From positions 1-38,819 of the forward strand of contig CAJFNQ010000035.1 in NCBI GenBank assembly GCA_904394975.1: DNA of 38,819 bases, in the 5' to 3' direction. Source of the DNA: Metaruminococcus_A gallistercoris. Lineage in GTDB: Bacteria; Bacillota; Clostridia; Oscillospirales; Ruminococcaceae. Below the pieces are notes generated by a model, which was not told the DNA's origin, searched no databases, and saw only the letters and a program-made list of their open reading frames with translations. Below, piece by piece: positions 32,001 to 38,819 of the stretch. The position numbers and the translations under genes are program-made. The stretch's first letter is position 1; every line of letters starts with the position of its first letter.

Positions 32001-33176
32001 TTAATGATGGAACAGGCGGATTCCGGTAAACGCCATGGCAATTCCATATTTATTACAGGTGTCGATTACATTATCGTCACGGATCGAGCCGCCCGGCTGT
32101 GCAATGTAGTTCACGCCGCTGCGGTGTGCGCGCTCGATGTTGTCTCCAAACGGGAAGAACGCGTCGGAACCAAGTGCGACGCCGGTCATGGTGTCGAGCC
32201 ATGCGCGTTTTTCTTCTCTTGAAAGTGGTTCTGGTTTTTCAGTGAAGAAAGTTTCCCAAATACCGTCTGCGAGAACATCCATGTAATCATCGGAGATATA
32301 AACGTCAATGGTATTGTCACGGTCTGCGCGGCGGATACCGGCTTTAAACGGCAGCCCCATGACCTTCGGATGCTGACGCAAAAACCAGATGTCGGCCTTG
32401 TTTCCCGCAAGCCGGGTGCAATGGATTCTGGATTGCTGTCCCGCTCCGATGCCGATTGCCTGTCCGTCTTTTACATAGCAGACCGAGTTAGACTGGGTGT
32501 ATTTCAAGGTGATGAGCGAAATGACCAGATCGCGCTTTGCTTCATCCGGAATCTCTTTGGCTTCGGTTACAACGTTTTCGAGCATGTCATTGTCGATTTT
32601 CAGTTCGTTGCGTCCCTGCTCAAAGGTAATGCCGAAGCAATCCTTATGTTCAACCGGCGCAGGGCGGTAAGACGGGTCGATCTCAATTACATTGTAGCCG
32701 CCTTTGCGTTTGGATTTTAAAATTTCCAGCGCTTCTGCGGTATAGCCCGGGGCAATGACGCCGTCGGATACTTCACGTTTGATGAGGTTTGCTGTTTCAA
32801 CATCGCAGGTATCAGACAGGGCGATAAAATCCCCGTAAGAAGACATACGGTCTGCGCCGCGCGCGCGGGCATAAGCGCAGGCAAGAGGGGAGAGCGGCAG
32901 ATCATCAACAAAATAAATTTTCTTCAGTGTGTCGGAGAGCGGCAGTCCAACAGCAGCGCCGGCGGGGCTGACATGTTTAAAAGAAGTAGCCGCCGGAAGT
33001 CCTGTTGCTTTTTTCAGTTCTGATACCAACTGCCAAGCATTAAAGGCATCCAGAAAATTGATGTATCCCGGTTTTCCGCTCAATACTTTAATGGGCAGCT
33101 CACCGTTGGCAATAAAGATGCGTGCGGGTTTCTGGTTGGGGTTACAGCCATATTTTAATTCCAGTTCATTCGCCAT
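32001..33176 (-). CDS. purH: AICAR transformylase, standalone (PurH C-terminal half)
   Basis: 391 residues. It corresponds to the AICAR formyltransferase half of PurH only; the N-terminal MGS-like cyclohydrolase domain is missing. Recognisable are LKYGCNPNQKPARIF, SFKHVSPAGAAVG (the KHxxPxG active site), YGDFIALSDTCDV, VSDGVIAPGYTAEAL, TQSNSVCYVKDGQAIGIGAGQQSR, SDAFFPFGDNIERAH and IAQPGGSIRDDNVI. It adds formyl to AICAR. The next gene upstream encodes an unrelated IMP cyclohydrolase that would complete the step, so the pair replaces bifunctional PurH. GGGAGGATGA precedes the start. Confidence 0.95.
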   Translation of the reverse strand: MANELELKYGCNPNQKPARIFIANGELPIKVLSGKPGYINFLDAFNAWQLVSELKKATGLPAATSFKHVSPAGAAVGLPLSDTLKKIYFVDDLPLSPLACAYARARGADRMSSYGDFIALSDTCDVETANLIKREVSDGVIAPGYTAEALEILKSKRKGGYNVIEIDPSYRPAPVEHKDCFGITFEQGRNELKIDNDMLENVVTEAKEIPDEAKRDLVISLITLKYTQSNSVCYVKDGQAIGIGAGQQSRIHCTRLAGNKADIWFLRQHPKVMGLPFKAGIRRADRDNTIDVYISDDYMDVLADGIWETFFTEKPEPLSREEKRAWLDTMTGVALGSDAFFPFGDNIERAHRSGVNYIAQPGGSIRDDNVIDTCNKYGIAMAFTGIRLFHH

Positions 33177-33197
33177 ATTCAGTCATCCTCCCACAGT

Positions 33198-33911
33198 TTA
33201 TTTGTTTTTGTTTACAATTCGTGTTTCGGTTTTGCCTGTTTTCAGTGAGATAAAACGGGTGAACAGCGAAACTTTATTGTCCTGATTCAGCGCTTCCCAA
33301 ACTGTATTGGTAAACGAGTCAATGTCTCCGGCTATCGCAACACGTACCGGGTCGCCTTCAAACGAAGGAATCGGATTACCATCATGCAGGTAGGTGTGGA
33401 TAAACCGGCCTTCTCCGGCAACCGGAGCGGAATATTCGTAGAAGAACCGTTCGCAGGAATCACCGTTACCGTTGGCGCTTTTCAAGATGGAAAGCTTGTA
33501 GCTTGCTTTCCCGTCTTTTGTTGTGACAATACCGGAAATGCGAGGGGTAAAGTTCGGCGCGTCCGGCTCAAATTCACGGGTACGCAAAGCGTCCTCAAAC
33601 GTTTTTCCGGCTTTCAGCGCTTCATAAACCGTGTCGGTCTGGTCACCGTTTGTAACAACGGTTTCGTTTTCGTAAACACGTACCGGTGCGTAGATAACAA
33701 GCGACGGATCGGTCAGTTTTGCCGGGTCAAACGCCTGAGTGCGAATGCCATCGCCGTCTGTTACAAAAACGCGGTTACGGCTGTTTTCGCTCCGTCCCAT
33801 AATAAAGTAGGCGATCGCAGCGTTTTCACCGTCTTCAGTAATGCCGATTACGATGCCGCGCCCGGGGTAACTGTTTTCCGAAAGAAGGTTTTCCAATTTG
33901 TAAAGTTGCAT
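33198..33911 (-). CDS. purO: IMP cyclohydrolase, PurO-like
   Basis: 237 residues. NSYPGRGIVIGITEDGENAAIAYFIMGRS near the start, RTQAFDPAKLTDPSLVIYAP, NGDQTDTV and PNFTPRISGIV resemble the archaeal PurO family (IMP cyclohydrolase, Ntn-hydrolase-like fold), not the MGS-like PurH domain. It would close the ring of FAICAR to give IMP. Its position directly upstream of the standalone AICAR transformylase supports the role. ACGGAGGAA precedes the start. Assignment rests on motif memory and context. Confidence 0.88.
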   Translation of the reverse strand: MQLYKLENLLSENSYPGRGIVIGITEDGENAAIAYFIMGRSENSRNRVFVTDGDGIRTQAFDPAKLTDPSLVIYAPVRVYENETVVTNGDQTDTVYEALKAGKTFEDALRTREFEPDAPNFTPRISGIVTTKDGKASYKLSILKSANGNGDSCERFFYEYSAPVAGEGRFIHTYLHDGNPIPSFEGDPVRVAIAGDIDSFTNTVWEALNQDNKVSLFTRFISLKTGKTETRIVNKNK

Positions 33912-33924
33912 GGCTGTTCCTCCG

Positions 33925-34554
33925 TTACTCTAAAATAGTTGTGGTGTTATCCGCATTTACCTGAATCTTGCCATCGCAGAAGAGTGCTGCTGCTCTGGGA
34001 AGAATATCCCACTCGGCCTGTTCCATAACGCGTTTTTGCAATGTTTCCGGCGTATCACCATTTTTTACCTCAACCGCTTTTTGCAGAATGATCGGCCCGC
34101 CGTCACAGACTTCGTTTACAAAATGAACCGTTGCTCCGGTTACTTTAACACCACGCGCAAGCACCGCTTCGTGTACGTGAAGCCCGTAAAACCCTTTTCC
34201 GCAAAAACTTGGAATCAAAGCTGGATGAACATTAATCATCTGGTTTGGAAATGCCTTTGCGACCGTTTCATCTACAATGGTCATGAAGCCGGCGTAAACC
34301 ACCAGATCAGCTTTTTCTTCTTTCAAAGCGGCAAGCAGGTCTGCTGAAAATGTTTTGGAATCCGGGTATTTTTTGCGTTCAATTACCCGGGTGCGAATGC
34401 CGTGATTTTTCGCGCGGGTCAACGCGTAAGCGTCCGGACGGGATGCGATTACGCAGGTAATAGCACCGTTTGGGATTTTTCCTGCCTCAGAGGCGTCAAT
34501 TAACGCTTGTAAATTGGTCCCGCCGCCGGAGACCAGCACAACAATGTTTTTCAT
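33925..34554 (-). CDS. purN: Phosphoribosylglycinamide formyltransferase
   Basis: 209 residues with VLVSGGGTNLQALIDA, VIASRPDAYALTRAKNHGI, VVYAGFMTIV, NVHPALIPSFCGKGFYGLHVHEAVLARGVKVTGATVHFV (in parts), the catalytic Asn-His-Asp set being in NVHPALIP and the VCDGGPII loop. It transfers formyl from 10-formyltetrahydrofolate to GAR. It is tightly packed between purM and purO (12 and 13 bases). Confidence 0.97.
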   Translation of the reverse strand: MKNIVVLVSGGGTNLQALIDASEAGKIPNGAITCVIASRPDAYALTRAKNHGIRTRVIERKKYPDSKTFSADLLAALKEEKADLVVYAGFMTIVDETVAKAFPNQMINVHPALIPSFCGKGFYGLHVHEAVLARGVKVTGATVHFVNEVCDGGPIILQKAVEVKNGDTPETLQKRVMEQAEWDILPRAAALFCDGKIQVNADNTTTILE

Positions 34555-34566
34555 CTTCCTACCTCA

Positions 34567-35601
34567 TCAGGCAAAAATAACGCCTTCATCGCTTTCAGTC
34601 AGTTCACCAATGATATAAGCATCTTCACCGTTTGCGTGCAGAATGCTAAGTGCTTTGTCAGCATCCTCCTTGGCAACTGTCAAGCACATGCCGACACCCA
34701 TATTGTAGGTGTTGAACATATCACGTTCCGGAATATTTCCGACTTTTGCGATTAAATCAAAAATCGGCAGAACACGAACAGACGCGCGGTCGATTTTGGC
34801 GCTCATGCCATCTTTGAGGGAACGCGGAATATTTTCATAGAAGCCGCCGCCGGTAATATGAGAGATGGATTTAACGGTAACCTGCTCCATCAACGCAAGC
34901 ATTGGTTTAACGTAGATTTTCGTCGGTGTCAGCAATGTTTCTCCCAGCGTTTTGCCGAGTTCCGGAAAAACACGGTTCAAATCGACGTTTTCTACGTCGA
35001 ACACCTTGCGGACAAGAGAAAACCCGTTCGAATGAACACCGCTCGAAGGTAAAGCAATGATCACATCGCCTGCTTTCTGTGTGCTGTTATCCAGAATTTT
35101 GGATTTGTCTACAACGCCAACGCTGAAACCGGCCAGATCATACTCATCTTCCGGATAGAAGCCCGGCATTTCAGCGGTTTCACCACCTACAAGAGCACAT
35201 CCAGACTGAAGACATCCCTCTGCAACACCCGAAACAATGGTTGCCACTTTTTCCGGCACATTTTTACCAACTGCTACATAATCCAGGAAAAAGAGCGGCT
35301 TCGCTCCGCAGCAGATGATGTCGTTGACGCACATGGCGACACAGTCAATACCAACTGTATCATGTTTGTCCAGCAGGAAAGCGAGTTTTAATTTGGTTCC
35401 TACGCCATCCGTGCCGGAAACAAGAACCGGTTTAGAAATGCCGGTCATATCCAGCTCAAACAATCCGCCGAAACCGCCCAGTCCGGTCAATACATTGGAG
35501 GTAAGCGTTTTGGCAACATGGGCTTTCATCAGTTCAACTGCTTTGTAGCCGGCAGTTACGTCAACCCCGGCAGCTTTATAACTGTCACTGAAGCTTTTCA
35601 T
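34567..35601 (-). CDS. purM: Phosphoribosylformylglycinamidine cyclo-ligase (AIR synthetase)
   Basis: 344 residues if it starts at the ATG ending at 35601 (MKSFSDSYKAAGVDV). AGGATGG lies 8 bases upstream; the in-frame ATG ending at 35613 overlaps that site. Family motifs: GLGGFGGLFEL, VSGTDGVGTKLKLAF, GIDCVAMCVNDI, GCALVGGETAEMPGFY, LPSSGVHSNGFSLVRK, HITGGGFYENIPR and NTYNMGVGM. It closes FGAM to AIR with ATP. The length equals the usual 340-350 residues. Confidence 0.98.
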   Translation of the reverse strand: MKSFSDSYKAAGVDVTAGYKAVELMKAHVAKTLTSNVLTGLGGFGGLFELDMTGISKPVLVSGTDGVGTKLKLAFLLDKHDTVGIDCVAMCVNDIICCGAKPLFFLDYVAVGKNVPEKVATIVSGVAEGCLQSGCALVGGETAEMPGFYPEDEYDLAGFSVGVVDKSKILDNSTQKAGDVIIALPSSGVHSNGFSLVRKVFDVENVDLNRVFPELGKTLGETLLTPTKIYVKPMLALMEQVTVKSISHITGGGFYENIPRSLKDGMSAKIDRASVRVLPIFDLIAKVGNIPERDMFNTYNMGVGMCLTVAKEDADKALSILHANGEDAYIIGELTESDEGVIFA

Positions 35602-35623
35602 TTTATTTACCATCCTTTTTGGT

Positions 35624-37036
35624 TTATTCTTTACCGTTCCAACAGTAGGTGCAAACATTGTCAGGATCGATTCCAATCGAATCAAGCATCCCTTTAAGCG
35701 ATTGGTAGCGCAGGGAAGTGAAATTGAGTTTCTGGCAGATGACATCGATCATCTTGTGGTATTCCGGACAATTGAAATCGCTGTATTTCTGAATGGTTTC
35801 TTCAGAAACATCTTCCGTTCCTTCCAGTTCAGCAATGACCCGGCGGGTAATTAAATCCATTTCAGAGGTTGAACGGGAGAAGTTTAAGTATTTGCAGCCG
35901 TACATAATAGGCGGGCAGGCAGAACGAATGTGTACTTCTTTTGCGCCGCTGTTATAAAGGAATTCAACCGTTTCACGCATCTGGGTTCCGCGAACAATCG
36001 AGTCGTCAATAAACAGAAGCTTTTTCCCACGGATGAGCGAATCCACCGGAATGAGTTTCATGTGCGCAATCTGGTTGCGGATATTCTGGTTCGGCGGCAT
36101 GAAACTGCGCGGCCATGTGGGAGTGTATTTGATGAAAGGACGCGCAAAAGGAACACCTGACTGGTTTGCGTAACCGATGGCGTGGGCGACACCGGAATCC
36201 GGAACACCTGCAACCGAGTCGATGTCCAGCTTAATGTCATCCTTTGCGAGAATTTCACCACAACGGTAACGCATCTGCTCAACGTCTACGCCTTCATAGC
36301 AGGAAGTCGGGTAACCGTAATAGGTCCAGAGAAAGGCGCAAACTTTTTTGTGCTTGCAGGGCGCTGATTTAATCTCAATCCCGTCTGCGGTAATGAATGC
36401 GATTTCACCTGCTCCCAGTTCACGTTCCGGCTTATAGCCGAGGTTCAAAAAGGCGAAGGACTCAAACGAAGCACAGTAAGCATCCTCTTTTTTTCCGATA
36501 ATAATAGGAGTACGCCCCATTTTATCACGCGCGGCATAGAGACCTTCCGCTGTCAGAAGGAGAAGGGTCATAGAACCGTCGATTTTCTCCTGCGCATAGC
36601 GAATGCCTTCTGTTAATGAGCTTTTTTGATTAATCAACGAAGCAACCAGCTCGGTGGCGTTTATTTTTTCTCCGCTCATCTCCAGAAAATGAGAGGTACC
36701 GTTTTCCAACGCTTCGTTTATTAACTCGTTCTCGTTGTTAATACGCCCAACCGTTGTAAGTGCGTAACTTCCGAGATGCGAACGCACGATCAACGGCTGC
36801 GGGTCGCTGTCACTGATGCAGCCAATGCCGGAGTTACCTTTCATTTCGGTAACGTCGCGTTCAAATTTTGTGCGGAACGGAGAATTTTCAATGTTGTGAA
36901 TGGCACGCTCAAACCCATTTCCCGTAAAAATAGCCATACCGCCTCTGCGGGTACCAAGGTGAGAGTGATAGTCTGTTCCGAAGAAAACATCCGTCACGCA
37001 GTCTTTTTTTGAAATGGCGCCAAAAATTCCGCCCAT
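35624..37036 (-). CDS. purF: Amidophosphoribosyltransferase homologue with degenerate glutaminase site
   Basis: 470 residues if it starts at the ATG ending at 37036. AAAGGA is about 11 bases upstream; the in-frame ATG ending at 37048 overlaps that site. The result begins MGGIFGAIS, where normal PurF has the catalytic Cys of CGIxG at residue 1. The usual RYST arginine region also differs (IGCISDSDPQPL). The C-terminal phosphoribosyltransferase half is intact: AGVPDSGVAHAIGYA and LLFIDDSIVRGTQMRE (PRPP loop), with CPPIMYGCKY and the final CTYCWNGKE as likely [4Fe-4S] ligands. It should form phosphoribosylamine from PRPP, perhaps with free ammonia. If translation began at the upstream ATG, the protein would start MCSQMGG, which still misplaces the Cys. 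Confidence 0.92.
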   Translation of the reverse strand: MGGIFGAISKKDCVTDVFFGTDYHSHLGTRRGGMAIFTGNGFERAIHNIENSPFRTKFERDVTEMKGNSGIGCISDSDPQPLIVRSHLGSYALTTVGRINNENELINEALENGTSHFLEMSGEKINATELVASLINQKSSLTEGIRYAQEKIDGSMTLLLLTAEGLYAARDKMGRTPIIIGKKEDAYCASFESFAFLNLGYKPERELGAGEIAFITADGIEIKSAPCKHKKVCAFLWTYYGYPTSCYEGVDVEQMRYRCGEILAKDDIKLDIDSVAGVPDSGVAHAIGYANQSGVPFARPFIKYTPTWPRSFMPPNQNIRNQIAHMKLIPVDSLIRGKKLLFIDDSIVRGTQMRETVEFLYNSGAKEVHIRSACPPIMYGCKYLNFSRSTSEMDLITRRVIAELEGTEDVSEETIQKYSDFNCPEYHKMIDVICQKLNFTSLRYQSLKGMLDSIGIDPDNVCTYCWNGKE

Positions 37037-37068
37037 CTGGGAACACATCCTTTTCTTGCTTAAAAGAG

Positions 37069-37102
37069 TTTAAGCGGCGTGAAAAAATCCCCACCGCTTA
37101 AA
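37069..37102 (-). other. Hairpin between purC and purF
   Basis: TTTAAGCGG (37069-37077) and CCGCTTAAA (37094-37102) form a perfect 9-bp stem with a 16-base loop, in the only long gap (98 bases) of the purine operon. No T run follows the stem on the minus strand. Confidence 0.5.
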
Positions 37103-37134
37103 TTCGGTTTTTATGTGATTTTATCCGCTTCGGA

Positions 37135-37857
37135 TTATTCACCCATCAAACGCTTCATAACTTCTTTGTAAGCGTCTTCTTCACCGCCAAGATCACGGCG
37201 GAAGCGGTCTTTATCCAGCTTCTCGTGGGTATCGGCATCCCAGAAACGGCAGGTGTCCGGAGAAATCTCGTCTGCAAGTACGATGGTTCCGTCTGAAAGA
37301 CGTCCGAACTCGATTTTAAAGTCAACAACAACGATGTTGCAGTTTTTCAGCATATAGTCTTTTAAGAACTGATTGACCTTAAAGGTGTAATCGGCAATGG
37401 TATCAAGCTCTTCGCGTGTTGCCCACTTCATGGCAAGAATGTGATATTCGTTGACCATCGGGTCGCCGAGAGCGTCATCTTTATAACAAAATTCCAAAAC
37501 CGGGCAGGCAAGCTCAGTGCCTTCTTCAACGCCCAGGCGTTTGGAGAAAGAGCCAGCTGCAATATTGCGTACAATGACCTCGAGCGGGACGATAGAGCAT
37601 TTTTTAACAACAGTCTCACGGTCGGAAATCTCTTCGATCAGATGGGTGGGAACACCGTAGGCTTCGGTGATCTTCTTCATCATAAAGTTAGACATCCGGT
37701 TGTTGATGATGCCTTTATCGTGAATGGTGCCTTTTTTTGCACCGTTTCCGGCAGTTGCATCATCTTTATAGTCTACAATCAATACTTCCGGGTCATTAGT
37801 GGTGTAAACTTTCTTTGCTTTTCCTTCATAAAGCTGTGCGCCTTTTTGGTATGTCAT
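37135..37857 (-). CDS. purC: SAICAR synthetase (phosphoribosylaminoimidazole-succinocarboxamide synthase)
   Basis: 240 residues: LYEGKAKKVY near the start, VDYKDDATAGNGAKKGTI, SIVPLEVIVRNIAAGSFSKR (core of the fold), VVDFKIEFGR and LADEISPDTCRFWD. It joins CAIR to aspartate. Its start overlaps the end of purE by 4 bases (ATGA) and GGAGG lies inside purE. Length and motifs are standard for the bacterial short form. Confidence 0.98.
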   Translation of the reverse strand: MTYQKGAQLYEGKAKKVYTTNDPEVLIVDYKDDATAGNGAKKGTIHDKGIINNRMSNFMMKKITEAYGVPTHLIEEISDRETVVKKCSIVPLEVIVRNIAAGSFSKRLGVEEGTELACPVLEFCYKDDALGDPMVNEYHILAMKWATREELDTIADYTFKVNQFLKDYMLKNCNIVVVDFKIEFGRLSDGTIVLADEISPDTCRFWDADTHEKLDKDRFRRDLGGEEDAYKEVMKRLMGE

Positions 37858-38360
37858 ATCCGTTCAACCTCCGCTTGAATTTTTTTGTCCTTTTCCAAAA
37901 CTTCTTTTGTCATATCCGCTTTCATTTGAGAAAGCTTGTCCGCCAGTTCGCAGTCAGCAACCGACAGAATTTGTACAGCCAGATAGCCGGCATTATCTGC
38001 TCCGTCGATCGCAACAGTAGCGACCGGAATGCCTTTCGGCATCTGCACGGTGGCAAGCAGGGCATCGAGTCCATCCAATGTAGATGATTTTACTGGAATG
38101 CCAATAACCGGCAGGGTCGTATGTGCGGCAAGTACACCTGCGAGATGTGCCGCTTTTCCAGCAGCGGCAATGATGACTCCGAAACCATTTTCACGCGCAT
38201 TGGCCGCAAAATTGCACGCGGCTTCCGGAGTGCGGTGTGCAGACATGACGTGCAGTTCTACCGGAATATCAAAATTCTTTAAAACTTTGACTGCGTTTTT
38301 TACAACCGGAAGATCACTGTCACTGCCCATGATAACAGCAACTTTTTTGTTCAAAGACAT
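37854..38360 (-). CDS. purE: 5-(carboxyamino)imidazole ribonucleotide mutase (AIR carboxylase)
   Basis: 168 residues: AVIMGSDSDLPVVKNA, HVMSAHRTPE, IIAAAGKAAHLAGVLAAHT, PVIGIPVKSSTLDGLDALLATVQMP and NAGYLAVQIL. First gene of the operon; GGGGGGAG precedes the ATG. purK is not present in the window, so it is not clear whether this enzyme works as the class I mutase with a distant PurK or as a direct carboxylase. The ribosome site follows straight after the T run of a leader terminator, which could control the whole operon. Confidence 0.97.
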   Translation of the reverse strand: MSLNKKVAVIMGSDSDLPVVKNAVKVLKNFDIPVELHVMSAHRTPEAACNFAANARENGFGVIIAAAGKAAHLAGVLAAHTTLPVIGIPVKSSTLDGLDALLATVQMPKGIPVATVAIDGADNAGYLAVQILSVADCELADKLSQMKADMTKEVLEKDKKIQAEVERI

Positions 38361-38371
38361 TTTTCTCCCCC

Positions 38372-38410
38372 CAAAAACAAAATCAGGCTATGAAGATACA
38401 CATAGCCTGA
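38372..38410 (-). terminator. Terminator in the purE leader
   Basis: TCAGGCTATG (38383-38392) and CATAGCCTGA (38401-38410) pair perfectly around 8 bases. On the minus strand the stem is followed by TTTTGTTTTT, ending about 12 bases before the purE start codon. It would end any upstream transcript before purE, unless read through. Confidence 0.8.
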
Positions 38411-38423
38411 CTTATATACTTTT

Positions 38424-38580
38424 GCCCGTTTTTGCAGAAAAGCAGAGAACATTTGCGGTAATTGGCGCATTTAGACTGCAAGAATCCCATGAAAAACCGC
38501 GATGGTATAATGGGAAATTCAGCCAAAAACGCATTTGTTTCATTCTGCACTCCTGAAAGTCATTTCAACAAAAACCGATA
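38424..38580 (-). ncRNA. Structured leader RNA before purE, candidate 6S-like RNA
   Basis: From the promoter below, a transcript of about 200 bases would end at the terminator at 38372-38410. Read on the minus strand it folds by eye into one long irregular rod: GTTTTTG/CAAAAAC closing stem (38575-38569 with 38434-38428), GCAGA/TCTGC (38548-38544 with 38446-38442), TGCG/CGCA, TTGGC/GCCAA (38526-38522 with 38466-38462), GAAT/ATTC, and CCCAT/ATGGG at the top (38514-38510 with 38490-38486). A large one-sided internal loop (38481-38467) could form a small GCA/TGC hairpin. Length, rod shape, asymmetric central loop and position beside purine genes fit 6S RNA, but I cannot run a covariance model. 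Confidence 0.45.
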
Positions 38581-38585
38581 ATTTT

Positions 38586-38614
38586 ATTTTACTTGAAATT
38601 CCGCTTTTTTGCAA
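38586..38614 (-). promoter_or_regulatory. Promoter of the purine operon and its leader RNA
   Basis: On the minus strand TTGCAA (38614-38609), a 17-base spacer and TAAAAT (38591-38586). Transcription would begin near 38579, right at the base of the folded leader RNA. Confidence 0.7.
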
Positions 38615-38658
38615 CGCATCAATATCCACAAATACCAGCCCAAAAACCAAAAATGAAT

Positions 38659-38696
38659 TGGTATAATGTACAATTTGTCCACCATATATACGGACA
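38659..38696 (+). promoter_or_regulatory. Divergent promoter near the right edge, with operator-like repeats
   Basis: TGGTATAAT (38659-38667) is an extended -10 box with no good -35. TGTCC/GGACA (38676-38680 with 38692-38696) make an inverted repeat over the expected start site, and CACCATATAT occurs twice (38680-38689, 38710-38719). This fits a regulated promoter; the regulator is unknown. Confidence 0.4.
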
Positions 38697-38789
38697 TTTT
38701 CCAATCCAGCACCATATATTGATAATTGAAGGGGAAAGATTAACTATTAAAAGTCAACCCCAAAAATGAATGGTGGTGGTGAAAAAGAG

Positions 38790-38819
38790 ATGGCTCAAGA
38801 AAGGTATAGCAAAGCTGAG
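38790..38819 (+). CDS. Possible start of a gene running off the window
   Basis: ATG 38790 opens a frame with ten codons (MAQERYSKAE) to the window end; an in-frame ATG at 38766 would add eight residues. GGTGGTG (38773-38779) could be a ribosome site. Too short to name. Confidence 0.3.
   Translation, partial: MAQERYSKAE

Noticed and set aside
38424..38580. Guanine/purine riboswitch before purE
   Set aside because: The conserved junction sequences of the purine aptamer are absent; the fold is one long rod, not a three-way junction.
1..38819. CRISPR arrays, IS elements, tRNA or rRNA genes, prophage
   Set aside because: None seen by eye: no regularly spaced repeats, transposase or integrase motifs, cloverleaf signatures or phage genes.

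Overview
The window looks like a chromosome segment of a strictly anaerobic, low-to-mid GC Gram-positive bacterium of the Clostridia, most likely the Oscillospiraceae/Ruminococcaceae (clostridial cluster IV). The reasons are an Rnf complex in the clostridial order C-D-G-E-A-B, NfnAB, a SCIFF peptide with its radical SAM maturase beside yajC, a SpoIIM homologue (a spore-former lineage), strong purine-rich ribosome binding sites, TTG and GTG starts, and a xylanase with FIVAR-type repeats and a C-terminal cell-surface anchor. No phage, IS element, tRNA, rRNA or CRISPR array was seen. The assignment to a group is inference from gene content, not from a search.

Layout. 1-1285: 3' end of a surface-anchored GH10 xylanase. 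1400-6443: rnfCDGEAB with promoter and terminator. 6516-7865: a membrane protein built like a SipW-type signal peptidase but without its catalytic residues. 7903-9217: a lipoprotein of the GH10-like (DUF187) family. 9331-11623: nfnAB. 11634-14171: yajC, a small TIGR04086-like membrane protein, scfA (SCIFF) and scfB. 14185-19100: proC, spoIIM, a DUF624/YesL-like protein, a PHP phosphoesterase, malic enzyme and a TSCPD protein. 19104-19941: a lone XRE regulator on the minus strand. 20004-26688: histidine phosphatase, a DUF975-like membrane protein, proBA, a Ser-tailed membrane protein and glmS. 26724-30589, minus strand: tatD-family nuclease, metG and a SAM methyltransferase with a possible attenuated leader. 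30672-38614, minus strand: purECFMN-purO-purH-purD, preceded by a roughly 200-nt structured leader that may be a 6S-like RNA. The last 150 bases hold a divergent promoter and perhaps the start of another gene.

How the genes fit together. Rnf (ferredoxin:NAD+ oxidoreductase, ion pump), NfnAB (ferredoxin/NADH/NADPH bifurcation) and the malic enzyme all handle the redox currency of a fermentative anaerobe. proB, proA and proC together cover proline synthesis from glutamate, although proC lies about 6.8 kb from proBA. The purine operon encodes PRPP amidotransferase, AIR synthetase, GAR transformylase, GAR synthetase, AIR carboxylase and SAICAR synthetase, and it has the last two steps split between a standalone AICAR transformylase and an archaeal-type (PurO) IMP cyclohydrolase instead of bifunctional PurH. 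purL/S/Q, purB and purK are not in the window.

Most unusual points: the candidate 6S-like RNA plus terminator before purE; a PurF homologue that lacks the N-terminal catalytic Cys; the split PurH; the degenerate signal peptidase fold; and a set of hairpins placed at regulatory positions (scfA/scfB, proC/spoIIM, methyltransferase leader). The two intergenic stretches over 300 bases are 30364-30713 (leader hairpins plus the pur terminator) and 38361-38789 (pur leader, promoter and a divergent promoter).
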